64,000 bases of DNA from an uncultured Lachnospiraceae bacterium (GTDB taxonomy: Bacteria; Bacillota; Clostridia; Lachnospirales; Lachnospiraceae): positions 55,565-119,564 of the forward strand of contig CAJUQB010000001.1 of NCBI GenBank assembly GCA_910588285.1. The letters are read 5' to 3'. This document shows, in pieces, positions 52,360-61,241 of this stretch. The notes below the pieces were generated by a model. It was given only the letters and a program-made list of their open reading frames with translations, did not search any database and was not told the DNA's origin. How positions within the stretch are numbered: position 1 is the first letter of the stretch; each line of letters starts with the position of its first letter. Both the position numbers and the translations under genes were made by a program.

Positions 52360-53954
52360 ATGGAGAATTCAGATAATAAAATTTCAGGCACTTATTATAC
52401 TCCTCCTGATACCATTCAGTTTATGATGGACTATTTGAAAAAAGAGCAGCAGGATTTTTCCAACGTATTGGAGCCGTCAGCGGGAGATGGAAGATTTCTT
52501 CCTCTATTACAGGAATGTGCGCTCCAAATAACAGCTCTGGAGTTGTTTCAGGAGAAGGTGGAGCAGATGAAGCAGCTGTATACGGACAATGCCAGTAACA
52601 TCAAAAAAGAAAACTTTCTGGATTTTGCAGCCGGAACATTGGAACGTTTTACGCTGATTATTGGAAACCCTCCATATATCAATAAAAAACTAATGAATAA
52701 GGAGGATATAAAAAAGGCACAAGAACTTTGCAAGGTGCAAGGTTTAAGAGGGACGATCATGCAGAATATGTGGCTGGCATTTGTTGTTGGAGCCTGTCAT
52801 CTGCTACAGCCTGGGGGAAGTGTTTTTTTGTGTTGCCTATGGAATTTTTGCAAGTACAGTATGCAGAAAAACTAAGGGAATATCTGGAGAAGGTATTTAA
52901 TACCATTCATATTATTGTATTCCAGGATGCGCTATTTCCAGATATTGAACAGGATGTATGCCTTGTATATTTGACAAATAAAAGCAACGTAGCTGAGCAT
53001 ATTCGTTATGAGATATATGGGGATTGCAAGAAGCGTATTCTAATGCAAACGAATAGTATTCGAAGGAATAAGCCTTTGAAAAAATGGTCGAATGCAATTT
53101 TAGGTGATGACGATATTTTTTTACTAAAAGAGGCTTCTGGGAGATACCATCAAATCAAGGATTTTGGAGAGATTGCGCCTGGTATTGTGACTGGAGGCAA
53201 CCGATATTTTATTTTATCGGAGGAAGATGTGAGAGAATATCAGTGTAAGGATTATGTAATTCCTATAATCCAGAAGGCCTCATATATTCCAGGGAATGCC
53301 ATAGAAATTTCAGAAGCAGTGTTTCACAGAATCTGCGAAGAAGGTAAGCCTTCGTACCTGTTAGATCTTTCATTAAAAAAGGATATCCGGTGTCTGCCAG
53401 CAAAACTACAGGAATATTTAAACAGGGTGGGATTAGAAGAAACTGGCGGAATAGCACTAAAGGAGCGATACAAATGTAAAAATCGGATACCGTGGTATGG
53501 AGTTCCTATTGTAAAGAAGGGACAAGTTATTTTTTTTAAACGATATGGAGATTTACCCAGAATTTATTTCAACTCAGCAGATATGCATACGACTGATGCG
53601 GGATATCATGTACGCCTTACAAATGGAATAGACGGAGAAAGCCTTGTTTTCTGTTTTTTCAATTCAATGACATTGGCTCAGTGTGAGTTTTATGGCCGAT
53701 ATTATGGCGGCGGCGTATGTGAACTTATACCAACGGAATTTAAAGAAATTCCGATTCCCTATCGTAAAGTTGGGCAGGATGATATGAAAGTGTTCAAGAA
53801 GATGTTCGAGAATCAAGCGGAGATCTCGCAGATTACAAGATTTGTAAATGAACGGACACTTTATGGGGAATATGGAAAAGACCAGATGGATCGTTTTGAG
53901 GAGATTCGTAATATTTTAATACAGAGAAGAAAGCGGAAGAAAATAGAAGAATAG
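52360..53954 (+). pseudogene. TaqI/Eco57I-like N6-adenine methyltransferase, frameshifted in a T7 run
   Basis: The first frame (52360-52875) carries motif X GTYYTPPDT (10-18), SAM motif I EPSAGDGR (38-45) and catalytic NPPY (103-106). At GSVF, T7 at 52823-52829, it slips into a terminated frame. With one more T it would continue FFVLPMEFLQVQYA and run 400 residues to 53954, giving a ~531-residue gamma-class adenine methyltransferase with a C-terminal recognition domain (IAPGIVTGGNRYF through YYGGGVCELIPTEFKEI). The stop of the HNH gene touches its start. The lesion may be phase variation, a mutation or a sequencing error. It should methylate the site cut by the HNH enzyme. Confidence 0.8.
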
Positions 53955-54000
53955 ATCATAATACTATTTCATACATAGAAAAACAGAAAGGATACAACCC

Positions 54001-57000
54001 ATGGCATTTGCACATCTCCACGTCCATACAGAGTACAGCCTTCTGGACGGTTCCAACAAGATAAATGAATACGTAGCCCGGGTGAAGGAGCTTGGCATGT
54101 CGTCTGCTGCCATCACGGATCACGGCGTTATGTACGGCGTGATTGATTTCTACCGGGCGGCCCGGGAGGCGGGGATCAACCCGGTGATCGGCTGCGAGGT
54201 TTATGTGGCCCCCGGCTCCCGGTTCGACCGGGAGCGGTCCGAGGGGGAGGAGCGGTACTTCCACCTGGTTCTCCTGGCAGAGAACAACACGGGCTACCAC
54301 AACTTGATGAAGATTGTGTCCAAGGGCTTTGTGGACGGGTATTACTACAAGCCCCGGGTGGACCGGGAGGTGCTGGAGCAGTACCATGAGGGGCTTATCG
54401 CCCTGTCGGCCTGCCTGGCCGGGGAGATTCCAAGGCTCCTTCTGCGGGGCAGCTATGAGGAGGCCAAGCGGGCAGCCCTAGAGCACCAGTCCATCTTCGG
54501 GGAAGGGAATTACTTCCTGGAGCTGCAGGATCATGGCATTCCGGAACAGAGGAGCGTGAACCAGCAGCTGCTGCGGATGTCCCAGGATACCGGCATCGGG
54601 CTGGTGGCCACCAATGATGTCCATTACACCTATGAGGATGACGTGGAGGCCCACGATATCCTGTTGTGTATCCAGACCGGCAAAAAGCTCAGCGACGAGA
54701 ATCGGATGCGCTATGAGGGAGGACAGTATTTTGTCAAGTCGGAGGAGCAGATGCGCGCCCTGTTCCCCTATGCACAGGAGGCATTGGACAATACGGCCAA
54801 GATTGCGGACCGCTGCCATGTGGAGATTGAGTTTGGGGTGAGAAAGCTCCCAAGGTATGAGGTTCCGGATGGGAAGACCAGCTGGGAGTACCTCAATGAG
54901 CTGTGCCATGAGGGGCTTGTCCGCCGTTACCCGGACCGGCATCAGGAATTAAAGGAGCAGCTGGATTACGAGCTGGAAGTGATTCACACCATGGGGTTCG
55001 TGGATTACTTTCTGGTGGTCTGGGATTTTATCCATTATGCCAGGAGCAATGGCATTGCGGTGGGGCCGGGGCGCGGGAGTGCGGCCGGAAGCCTGGTGTC
55101 CTACACCCTGGAGATTACCAACATTGATCCCATCCGCTACAGCCTGCTGTTTGAACGCTTTCTGAATCCGGAGCGTGTGTCCATGCCGGATATTGATATT
55201 GATTTCTGTGTGGAGCGCCGCCAGGAGGTCATTGACTATGTGCGGGAGAAATATGGCCATGACTGTGTGGTGCAGATCGTGACCTTTGGTTCCCTCCTGG
55301 CCAAGGGTGTGATTCGGGATGTGGGCCGGGTGATGGATCTGCCCTATGCCCAGTGCGATATGATTGCCAAGCAGATTCCCAATGAGCTGGGGATCACCAT
55401 TGATAACGCCCTGAAGATGAACCCGGAGCTTCGTGCCCTGTATGAAAACGACGAGACTGTGACACAGCTCATTGACATGGCAAAGCGTCTGGAGGGGCTG
55501 CCAAGGCACACCGGGATGCATGCGGCCGGCGTTGTGATCAGCCAGCGGGAGGTAGATGAGTACGTGCCTCTTTCCAGAGCGGCGGACGGTTCCATCACCA
55601 CCCAGTATACCATGACTACCCTGGAGGAGCTTGGGCTTCTCAAAATGGATTTCCTGGGGCTTCGGAACCTGACGGTGATCCAGAATGCTCAGGAGCTGAT
55701 CCACAGGAACAAGGATCCGGAATTTCAGATCGATGAGATTGACCTTGACGACAAGGCGGTGCTGGACTCTTTGGGAACCGGCAGGACAGACGGCGTATTT
55801 CAGCTGGAGAGCGCCGGGATGAAGAATTTCATGAAGGAGCTGAAACCCCGGAGCCTGGAGGATATCATTGCAGGGATCTCCCTGTACCGCCCAGGCCCCA
55901 TGGATTTTATCCCGGCCTATATCAAGGGGAAGAACGATGCTGCCAGCATCCGGTATGACTGTCCACAGCTTGAGCCCATCCTGTCCCCCACCTACGGCTG
56001 TATTGTGTACCAGGAGCAGGTGATGCAGATTGTCCGGGAGCTGGCGGGTTATACCATGGGCCGCAGTGACCTGGTGCGCCGGGCCATGTCCAAGAAGAAA
56101 ACATCGGTTATGGAGAAGGAGCGCCGCAATTTTGTCTATGGCAATCCACAGGAGGGGGTGCCGGGCTGCATTGCCAATGGGATTTCCGAGCAGGTGGCCA
56201 ATAAGATCTACGACGAGATGATTGATTTTGCCAAGTATGCCTTTAACAAATCCCACGCGGCAGCCTATGCGGTGGTGTCCTACCAGACGGCCTTTCTGAA
56301 ATACTACTATCCGGTAGAGTATATGGCAGCCCTGATGACCTCTGTGATCGACAATTCCGGCAAGGTGTCAGAGTACATTCTGACCTGCCGGAGCATGGGG
56401 ATCTCGGTTCTGCCGCCGGATGTCAATGAGGGGGAGGGGGACTTCTCCGTATCAGGGGGGTCCATCCGCTACGGCCTGTCTGCCATCAAGAGCATTGGGC
56501 GGGGCTGTATCCAGCAGATGGTGGAGGAGCGCATGGAGCGCGGCCCCTTTACCAGCCTGAAGGATTTCCTCACCCGTATGGAGGGGAAGGATCTCAACAA
56601 GCGGGCGGTGGAGAATCTGATCAAGGCCGGGGCTCTGGATAGTCTGGGGGGAAACCGGAAGCAGTTTATGCTGGTTTACACCTCCATCCTGGACGGAATT
56701 GCCCAGGAGAAGAAGAATACCATGGCCGGGCAGATGACATTGTTTGATATTGTTTCCGAAGATCAGAAGCAGGAGTTTGAGGTCAGGATGCCCCGGGTGG
56801 AGGACTATGCCAAGGAGACACGGCTGGCCTTTGAGAAGGAGGTGCTGGGGGTATACATCAGCGGCCATCCTCTGGAGGAGTATGAGGAAAAATGGCGGAA
56901 AAATATCACCAGGGTCACCACGGATTTCCTGCTGGATGAGGAATTCGGCACCACCAAGGTGCAGGACGGGGAATCAGCCATGGTAGGCGGCATGATTGTG

Positions 57001-57483
57001 GATAAAACCATAAAATATACAAAGAATAATAAGACCATGGCATTTATTACGCTGGAGGATCTGGTGGGCACCCTGGAGGTCATTATTTTCCCCAGGGATT
57101 ATGAGCAGAACAGCCGGCTTCTGGAGATCGACAACAAGGTGTTTATCCGGGGACGGGTATCCACGGAGGAGGAGAAGAACGGCAAGCTGGTTTGTGAGCG
57201 GATGTATGCTTTTGACGATACCAAGAAGGAGCTGTGGCTGCAGTTTGATACCATGGAGGATTATCATGGGAAGGAAGAGGAGCTGTTTTCCATACTTCGG
57301 GGCTCGGACGGGCAGGATGGTATCGTGATCTACATTTCCGGGACAAAACAGATGAAACGCCTGCCCCCCAGCCGGAGTATCCGGGTGGACAGAGAGATTG
57401 TCAACATTTTAACTAACTTTTTGGGTGAAAAAAATGTAAAAGTTGTAGAAAAGCCCATTGAAAACAACTCGAAAAGATATTAA
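54001..57483 (+). CDS. dnaE: DNA polymerase III alpha subunit (DnaE type)
   Basis: 1160 residues. PHP domain at the N-terminus (HLHVHTEYSLLDGSNKI), palm with catalytic aspartates PDIDIDF (Asp397, 399, 401), the finger/tau-binding regions, an HhH region, and a C-terminal OB-fold (VGGMIVDKTIKYTKNNKTMAF). It is the dnaE1-like replicative polymerase; low-GC Clostridia usually also have polC elsewhere. GAAAGGA precedes the ATG. It restores the core-gene, higher-GC context after the cassette and is followed 55 bp later by pfkA. Confidence 0.97.
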   Translation: MAFAHLHVHTEYSLLDGSNKINEYVARVKELGMSSAAITDHGVMYGVIDFYRAAREAGINPVIGCEVYVAPGSRFDRERSEGEERYFHLVLLAENNTGYHNLMKIVSKGFVDGYYYKPRVDREVLEQYHEGLIALSACLAGEIPRLLLRGSYEEAKRAALEHQSIFGEGNYFLELQDHGIPEQRSVNQQLLRMSQDTGIGLVATNDVHYTYEDDVEAHDILLCIQTGKKLSDENRMRYEGGQYFVKSEEQMRALFPYAQEALDNTAKIADRCHVEIEFGVRKLPRYEVPDGKTSWEYLNELCHEGLVRRYPDRHQELKEQLDYELEVIHTMGFVDYFLVVWDFIHYARSNGIAVGPGRGSAAGSLVSYTLEITNIDPIRYSLLFERFLNPERVSMPDIDIDFCVERRQEVIDYVREKYGHDCVVQIVTFGSLLAKGVIRDVGRVMDLPYAQCDMIAKQIPNELGITIDNALKMNPELRALYENDETVTQLIDMAKRLEGLPRHTGMHAAGVVISQREVDEYVPLSRAADGSITTQYTMTTLEELGLLKMDFLGLRNLTVIQNAQELIHRNKDPEFQIDEIDLDDKAVLDSLGTGRTDGVFQLESAGMKNFMKELKPRSLEDIIAGISLYRPGPMDFIPAYIKGKNDAASIRYDCPQLEPILSPTYGCIVYQEQVMQIVRELAGYTMGRSDLVRRAMSKKKTSVMEKERRNFVYGNPQEGVPGCIANGISEQVANKIYDEMIDFAKYAFNKSHAAAYAVVSYQTAFLKYYYPVEYMAALMTSVIDNSGKVSEYILTCRSMGISVLPPDVNEGEGDFSVSGGSIRYGLSAIKSIGRGCIQQMVEERMERGPFTSLKDFLTRMEGKDLNKRAVENLIKAGALDSLGGNRKQFMLVYTSILDGIAQEKKNTMAGQMTLFDIVSEDQKQEFEVRMPRVEDYAKETRLAFEKEVLGVYISGHPLEEYEEKWRKNITRVTTDFLLDEEFGTTKVQDGESAMVGGMIVDKTIKYTKNNKTMAFITLEDLVGTLEVIIFPRDYEQNSRLLEIDNKVFIRGRVSTEEEKNGKLVCERMYAFDDTKKELWLQFDTMEDYHGKEEELFSILRGSDGQDGIVIYISGTKQMKRLPPSRSIRVDREIVNILTNFLGEKNVKVVEKPIENNSKRY

Positions 57484-57538
57484 AATATGTAAGAGATTGG
57501 AAAACGGATTAGGGACATCTATAGGAGGAGAATGAACA

Positions 57539-58513
57539 GTGTCAAAAGAGATAAACACCATCGGTGTATTGACCAGCGGCGGTGATGCACCGGGAATGAA
57601 CGCGGCCATCCGAGCCGTGGTGCGTCAGGCTATTTACTGTGGCAAACGGGTTATGGGCATTAAGAGAGGTTACGCAGGCCTGCTTCAGGAAGAGATTGAG
57701 GAGATGCAGGCAAGGCATGTATCAGATATTATCCAGCGGGGCGGCACGATCCTGCAGACGGCCCGCTGTCTGGAATTCAAGGAGGAGGAGTATCAGATCA
57801 AGGCGGCTGATATCTGCCGGAAGTTTGGGATTGACGGTATTATCGTAATTGGCGGCGACGGCTCCTTCCGGGGAGCCCAGAGGCTGTCAGAGCAGGGGAT
57901 CAATACCATCGGCCTGCCGGGAACGATTGACCTTGATATTGATTGTACCGAGTATACCATTGGCTTTGATACGGCAGTGAATACGGCTATGGAAGCTATT
58001 GACAAGGTGCGCGATACCTCTACCTCCCATGAGCGCTGCTCCATCATTGAGGTAATGGGACGTGATGCCGGCTATATTGCCCTGTGGTGCGGGATTGGCA
58101 ACGGCGCAGAGGATATTTTGCTTCCGGAGAAGTATGATTATGATGAGCAGAAGCTGGTGAACCACATCATCCAGAACCGTAAGACAGGCAAGAAGCATCA
58201 TATTATTATCAATGCAGAAGGCATCGGCCATTCCACCAGTATGGCAAAACGGATTGAGGCAGCCACCGGTGTGGAGACCAGGGCCACCATCCTGGGCCAT
58301 ATGCAGCGGGGCGGAAGCCCAACAGCCAAGGACCGCGTCTATGCCTCCATCATGGGAGCCATGGCTGTGGACCTGCTGTGTGCAGGGAAGTCCAATCGTG
58401 TGGTTGGCTACCGCAATGGCGAATTTTTGGATTTTGATATTGATGAGGCATTGGGAATGACCAAGCAGATTTCGGAATATATGTATGAGGTATGCTTGCA
58501 TCTTGGGATTTAA
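57539..58513 (+). CDS. pfkA: ATP-dependent 6-phosphofructokinase
   Basis: 324 residues, the usual PfkA length. GVLTSGGDAPGMNAAIRAVV forms the nucleotide loop; VIGGDGSFRGAQRL has the Gly that favours ATP over pyrophosphate; PGTIDLDIDCTEYTIGFDTA holds the catalytic Asp; the fructose-6-phosphate site is near HMQRGGSP. It phosphorylates fructose-6-phosphate. The start is GTG 57539 with AGGAGG nearby; an ATG at 57532 is out of frame. It follows dnaE on the same strand and ends before a terminator at 58533. Confidence 0.97.
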   Translation: MSKEINTIGVLTSGGDAPGMNAAIRAVVRQAIYCGKRVMGIKRGYAGLLQEEIEEMQARHVSDIIQRGGTILQTARCLEFKEEEYQIKAADICRKFGIDGIIVIGGDGSFRGAQRLSEQGINTIGLPGTIDLDIDCTEYTIGFDTAVNTAMEAIDKVRDTSTSHERCSIIEVMGRDAGYIALWCGIGNGAEDILLPEKYDYDEQKLVNHIIQNRKTGKKHHIIINAEGIGHSTSMAKRIEAATGVETRATILGHMQRGGSPTAKDRVYASIMGAMAVDLLCAGKSNRVVGYRNGEFLDFDIDEALGMTKQISEYMYEVCLHLGI

Positions 58514-58532
58514 CAGGCAGGACAGTGAAGGG

Positions 58533-58567
58533 AACGAGGGCAGTGAAGGGCTGCTCTCGTTTTTCCG
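58533..58567 (+). terminator. Terminator of pfkA
   Basis: An 11-bp stem AACGAGGGCAG / CTGCTCTCGTT (one G-U pair) with a 7-nt loop is followed by TTTTCCGTTT, 20 bp after the stop codon. Confidence 0.85.
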
Positions 58568-58642
58568 TTTCCCCATTTGCGGGGCAGATCATCCTGATAG
58601 AAAAATTGGATAAGTAATAAAGATTGAGGTGGAGGATATAAC

Positions 58643-59497
58643 GTGATTACCAGCAGCAGCAATCAGCAGATCAAGAGAATACAGCAGCTTCAGAAAACAA
58701 GCAAGGCCCGTCATAAGCAGAAGGCCTTTGTGGTAGAGGGCCCAAGAATGGCTTTTGAGGCGCCCAGAGAATGGGTGGAAAGAATATATGTATCGGAGAG
58801 CTTCCAGGCGGAGCAAAGATGGCAGGAGCAGCTGGCCGGAGCAGCGCATGAGGAAGTCTCTGATTCGGTCTTGAAATCCATCAGTGATACCCAGACGCCC
58901 CAAGGGATTTTGGCTGTGGTACGAATGCCGGAGTACAGCCTGGAGGAGCTGCTGGTATCAAGGCACCCCTGCGGTCAAAAGGATGGGGAGGCGCGGCAGG
59001 CAGAAGAGGTTGCAGTCCAGAGACAGAAACCAGGACAGAAGCCGGCAGCAGCCCCCCTGCTTCTGGTATTGGATACCGTCCAGGATCCAGGCAATCTTGG
59101 AACCATGCTCCGCACCGGGGAGGGAGCAGGCATCAGCGGTGTTCTGATGAACCGTACCACTGCAGACCTGTTCAGCCCCAAGGTAATCCGCTCCACCATG
59201 GGCTCCATTTACCGGGTGCCCTTTGTAATTACGGAGGATCTCCCGGGAGATATCCGCAGGCTGAAGCAGCAGGGGATTCGTTTTTATGCGGCCCACCTTG
59301 CAGGAAGACAGTCCTATGATGAGGTGGATTATTCCGGGGGCAGCGCTTTTATGATTGGAAATGAAGGGAATGGGCTGTCTGATGAGATCGCAGAGCTGGC
59401 AGATACCCGCATCCGCATTCCCATGGCCGGCCAGGTGGAATCCCTGAATGCGGCCATGGCGGCAGGGCTTTTGATGTATGAGGCGGCAAGGAGATGA
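58643..59497 (+). CDS. TrmH/SpoU-family RNA 2'-O-methyltransferase
   Basis: 284 residues. A substrate-binding N-terminal domain (KARHKQKAFVVEGPRM) precedes the knotted SPOUT domain with motif 1 LDTVQDPGNLGTMLRT, motif 2 IGNEGNGLSDEI and motif 3 IPMAGQVESLNAAMAAGLL. It methylates ribose 2'-OH in tRNA or rRNA using SAM; the target is unknown. GTG 58643 has GGTGGAGG upstream. An insertion of Gln/Lys/Arg-rich residues (~115-135) between the two domains is a linker. No other gene of the family is near. Confidence 0.92.
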   Translation: MITSSSNQQIKRIQQLQKTSKARHKQKAFVVEGPRMAFEAPREWVERIYVSESFQAEQRWQEQLAGAAHEEVSDSVLKSISDTQTPQGILAVVRMPEYSLEELLVSRHPCGQKDGEARQAEEVAVQRQKPGQKPAAAPLLLVLDTVQDPGNLGTMLRTGEGAGISGVLMNRTTADLFSPKVIRSTMGSIYRVPFVITEDLPGDIRRLKQQGIRFYAAHLAGRQSYDEVDYSGGSAFMIGNEGNGLSDEIAELADTRIRIPMAGQVESLNAAMAAGLLMYEAARR

Positions 59498-59730
59498 GCG
59501 GCCCCCTGCTCTATGCCCTGTCAAAAAGGGCATATATAAGGAAGCCAATGCCTGTAATATTCAGGCCAGTATGGTAAGCAATGAGGATTTTACCTGCTCC
59601 CGAATCGGAAAAGGCAAAGGATTTTTCTACCAGCATAAGAATGAGAAAGAAAAACATCCCCAGCATAAGTCAATTTTATTGAAGGGAGCCGGCCGGGCAG
59701 CCGATATATATACCGGAAGGGGGAATTGTT

Positions 59731-60603
59731 ATGGATATCACAGCAACCGGACGTCGTATTTCCGGAAACATGTACCAGCAGAGCGGAACAGAAAATAAGG
59801 CTCAAGGATCGGGATTTTTACAGGCAGCCCAGGAGGCAGGAGCCAGAATCCGGCAGAGGGAGCCGGAGATTCTAAATATTACCATGGTGACGGATCCGGC
59901 TACCGGAGTTACCTATGGGTGCGCAGCCAGCTACAGTGAGGATTCCACAGAGGAGAATCCCATCGTGCGTGTGACAATGAGTGCCAATGGAACAAGCGAG
60001 GTTTACGAAATCGCAATCAACGATGTGGATCCGTCCCGGGCAACGGGCCTGGAAATGTTTGCCCTCTGCTGCTATGCGGACGATCACGGTATGGGCAGGG
60101 GCGGCCTTGGCTCCTGGGTCAAGGCGAAGGCATTTATGGAAAATGCTTCCGCAAACGGTTACCAGAAGGGATGCTCCGGAAAGGATGCCTTTCTCAGCCA
60201 GGAGCTGGACTGGCCGGCAGCAATCGCCCAGATGGGGAAGGAGTACCTGAACGCCGGGATATATCAGCAGTATCAGCAGGGACAGGCCCTGCTGGATATG
60301 ATGGATCGGTTTGCCGAAAAGGACGGCGGGGAGGCAGAGGAGAATCCCTGGCAGGTAATTGCGGCTCGGAAGGAAGAGATTCGGGAAAAGCTCCGGAATG
60401 GAGATACGGAAGTAAAATACCAGATTGGCGGCAACAGCTATACGGAAAAGGAATGGGAACGTATGATGAAGCAGTTTGATTCCCTGGAAGAGGCCATACG
60501 AAGCATGATGGAAGAGCGGCGGGAGAAGCAGCGCCAGTATGCATTCCGGCAGATTCTTGGCGAGCCGGAGACAGAAGAAGCATCATCTTTAGCAAATCTT
60601 TAG
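59731..60603 (+). CDS. Conserved-looking protein of unknown function
   Basis: 290 residues with no signal peptide or membrane segment. MDITATGRRISGNMYQQSGTE opens a low-complexity head; the middle has mixed strands (ITMVTDPATGVTYGCAASYS, VRVTMSANGTSEVYEIAIND) and the last ~90 residues are charged helix (EEIREKLRNGD, then SLEEAIRSMMEERREKQRQY). I recognise no domain. AAGGGGGAATTGTT precedes the ATG. The 233-bp gap upstream (59498-59730) showed nothing I could support as a gene. Confidence 0.55.
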   Translation: MDITATGRRISGNMYQQSGTENKAQGSGFLQAAQEAGARIRQREPEILNITMVTDPATGVTYGCAASYSEDSTEENPIVRVTMSANGTSEVYEIAINDVDPSRATGLEMFALCCYADDHGMGRGGLGSWVKAKAFMENASANGYQKGCSGKDAFLSQELDWPAAIAQMGKEYLNAGIYQQYQQGQALLDMMDRFAEKDGGEAEENPWQVIAARKEEIREKLRNGDTEVKYQIGGNSYTEKEWERMMKQFDSLEEAIRSMMEERREKQRQYAFRQILGEPETEEASSLANL

Positions 60604-60615
60604 AAAAATCTGCAG

Positions 60616-60700
60616 TCCTCCTTAGGATTGGATCGTTATAATGAATGCATAGATTGAATTCTGTGCAGAGCTATATGATCCATTTGATACTTAAGGAGGA
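60616..60700 (+). promoter_or_regulatory. Possible SD-sequestering fold upstream of the DedA gene
   Basis: TCCTCCTTA (60616-60624) is the exact complement of TAAGGAGGA (60692-60700), the DedA ribosome site. Nested inside are GGATC (60630-60634) and GATCC (60677-60681). If transcription enters from upstream, the ribosome site would be paired. A TATAAT at 60637-60642 could instead be a promoter that starts inside and avoids the fold, though no good -35 is visible. Confidence 0.35.
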
Positions 60701-60707
60701 CATTTTC

Positions 60708-61229
60708 ATGAGCATGGAGACATTTCTACAATTTATTACCAACTATGGCGGAATCGCTATTTTTCTCATTGTATTTCTGGAATACCTGAATCTGCCGGGC
60801 TTTCCGGCCGGGGTAATCATGCCCCTGGCAGGCATCTGGGCGGCCCATGGGAGGATGAATTTTTTCCTGGCGCTGCTGATTACGGTGGCAGCAGGGCTTC
60901 TGGGCAGCATCCTGCTGTATGGAATCGGCAGGGGCGGCGGAGAAATTTTCCTGCAGAAATGGTATCAAAAATTTCCCAGGCAGAAGGATACGATTGAGGG
61001 CAAGATGGAATACCTGCAGCAAAAGGGCGGCATAGGGATTTTTGTCAGTAAGCTGGTGCCTATGGTGCGCACCCTGATCTCCATTCCGGCAGGGGCCATT
61101 CGCATGAATTTTGGAAAATATGTGGTGAGCTCCGCCTGCGGGATCCTGGTATGGAACCTGGTGCTGGTGGGGGCCGGATATTTCCTGGGGGATGCGGCCT
61201 TTACCATGTTTGATTTTCTGAAGGCATAG
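60708..61229 (+). CDS. DedA-family membrane protein
   Basis: About 173 residues from ATG 60708 (TAAGGAGGA upstream). Four hydrophobic segments are visible (NYGGIAIFLIVFLEYLNLPG, FFLALLITVAAGLLGSILLYGIGR, then GGIGIFVSKLVPMVRTLISIPAGAIRM, then the C-terminal ILVWNLVLVGAGYFLG). GLP..PG and the F..R..P.VR motif (VSKLVPMVRTLISIPAG) are typical. Members flip phospholipids or polyprenyl phosphates. It is followed 12 bp later by a glycosyltransferase, and the pair may serve envelope lipid synthesis. Confidence 0.9.
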   Translation: MSMETFLQFITNYGGIAIFLIVFLEYLNLPGFPAGVIMPLAGIWAAHGRMNFFLALLITVAAGLLGSILLYGIGRGGGEIFLQKWYQKFPRQKDTIEGKMEYLQQKGGIGIFVSKLVPMVRTLISIPAGAIRMNFGKYVVSSACGILVWNLVLVGAGYFLGDAAFTMFDFLKA

Positions 61230-61241
61230 GGGGTGGCAGGT

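Noticed and set aside
59498..59730. Possible small gene or RNA between the TrmH-family gene and the unknown protein
   Set aside because: No ribosome site, conserved RNA motif or terminator could be supported.
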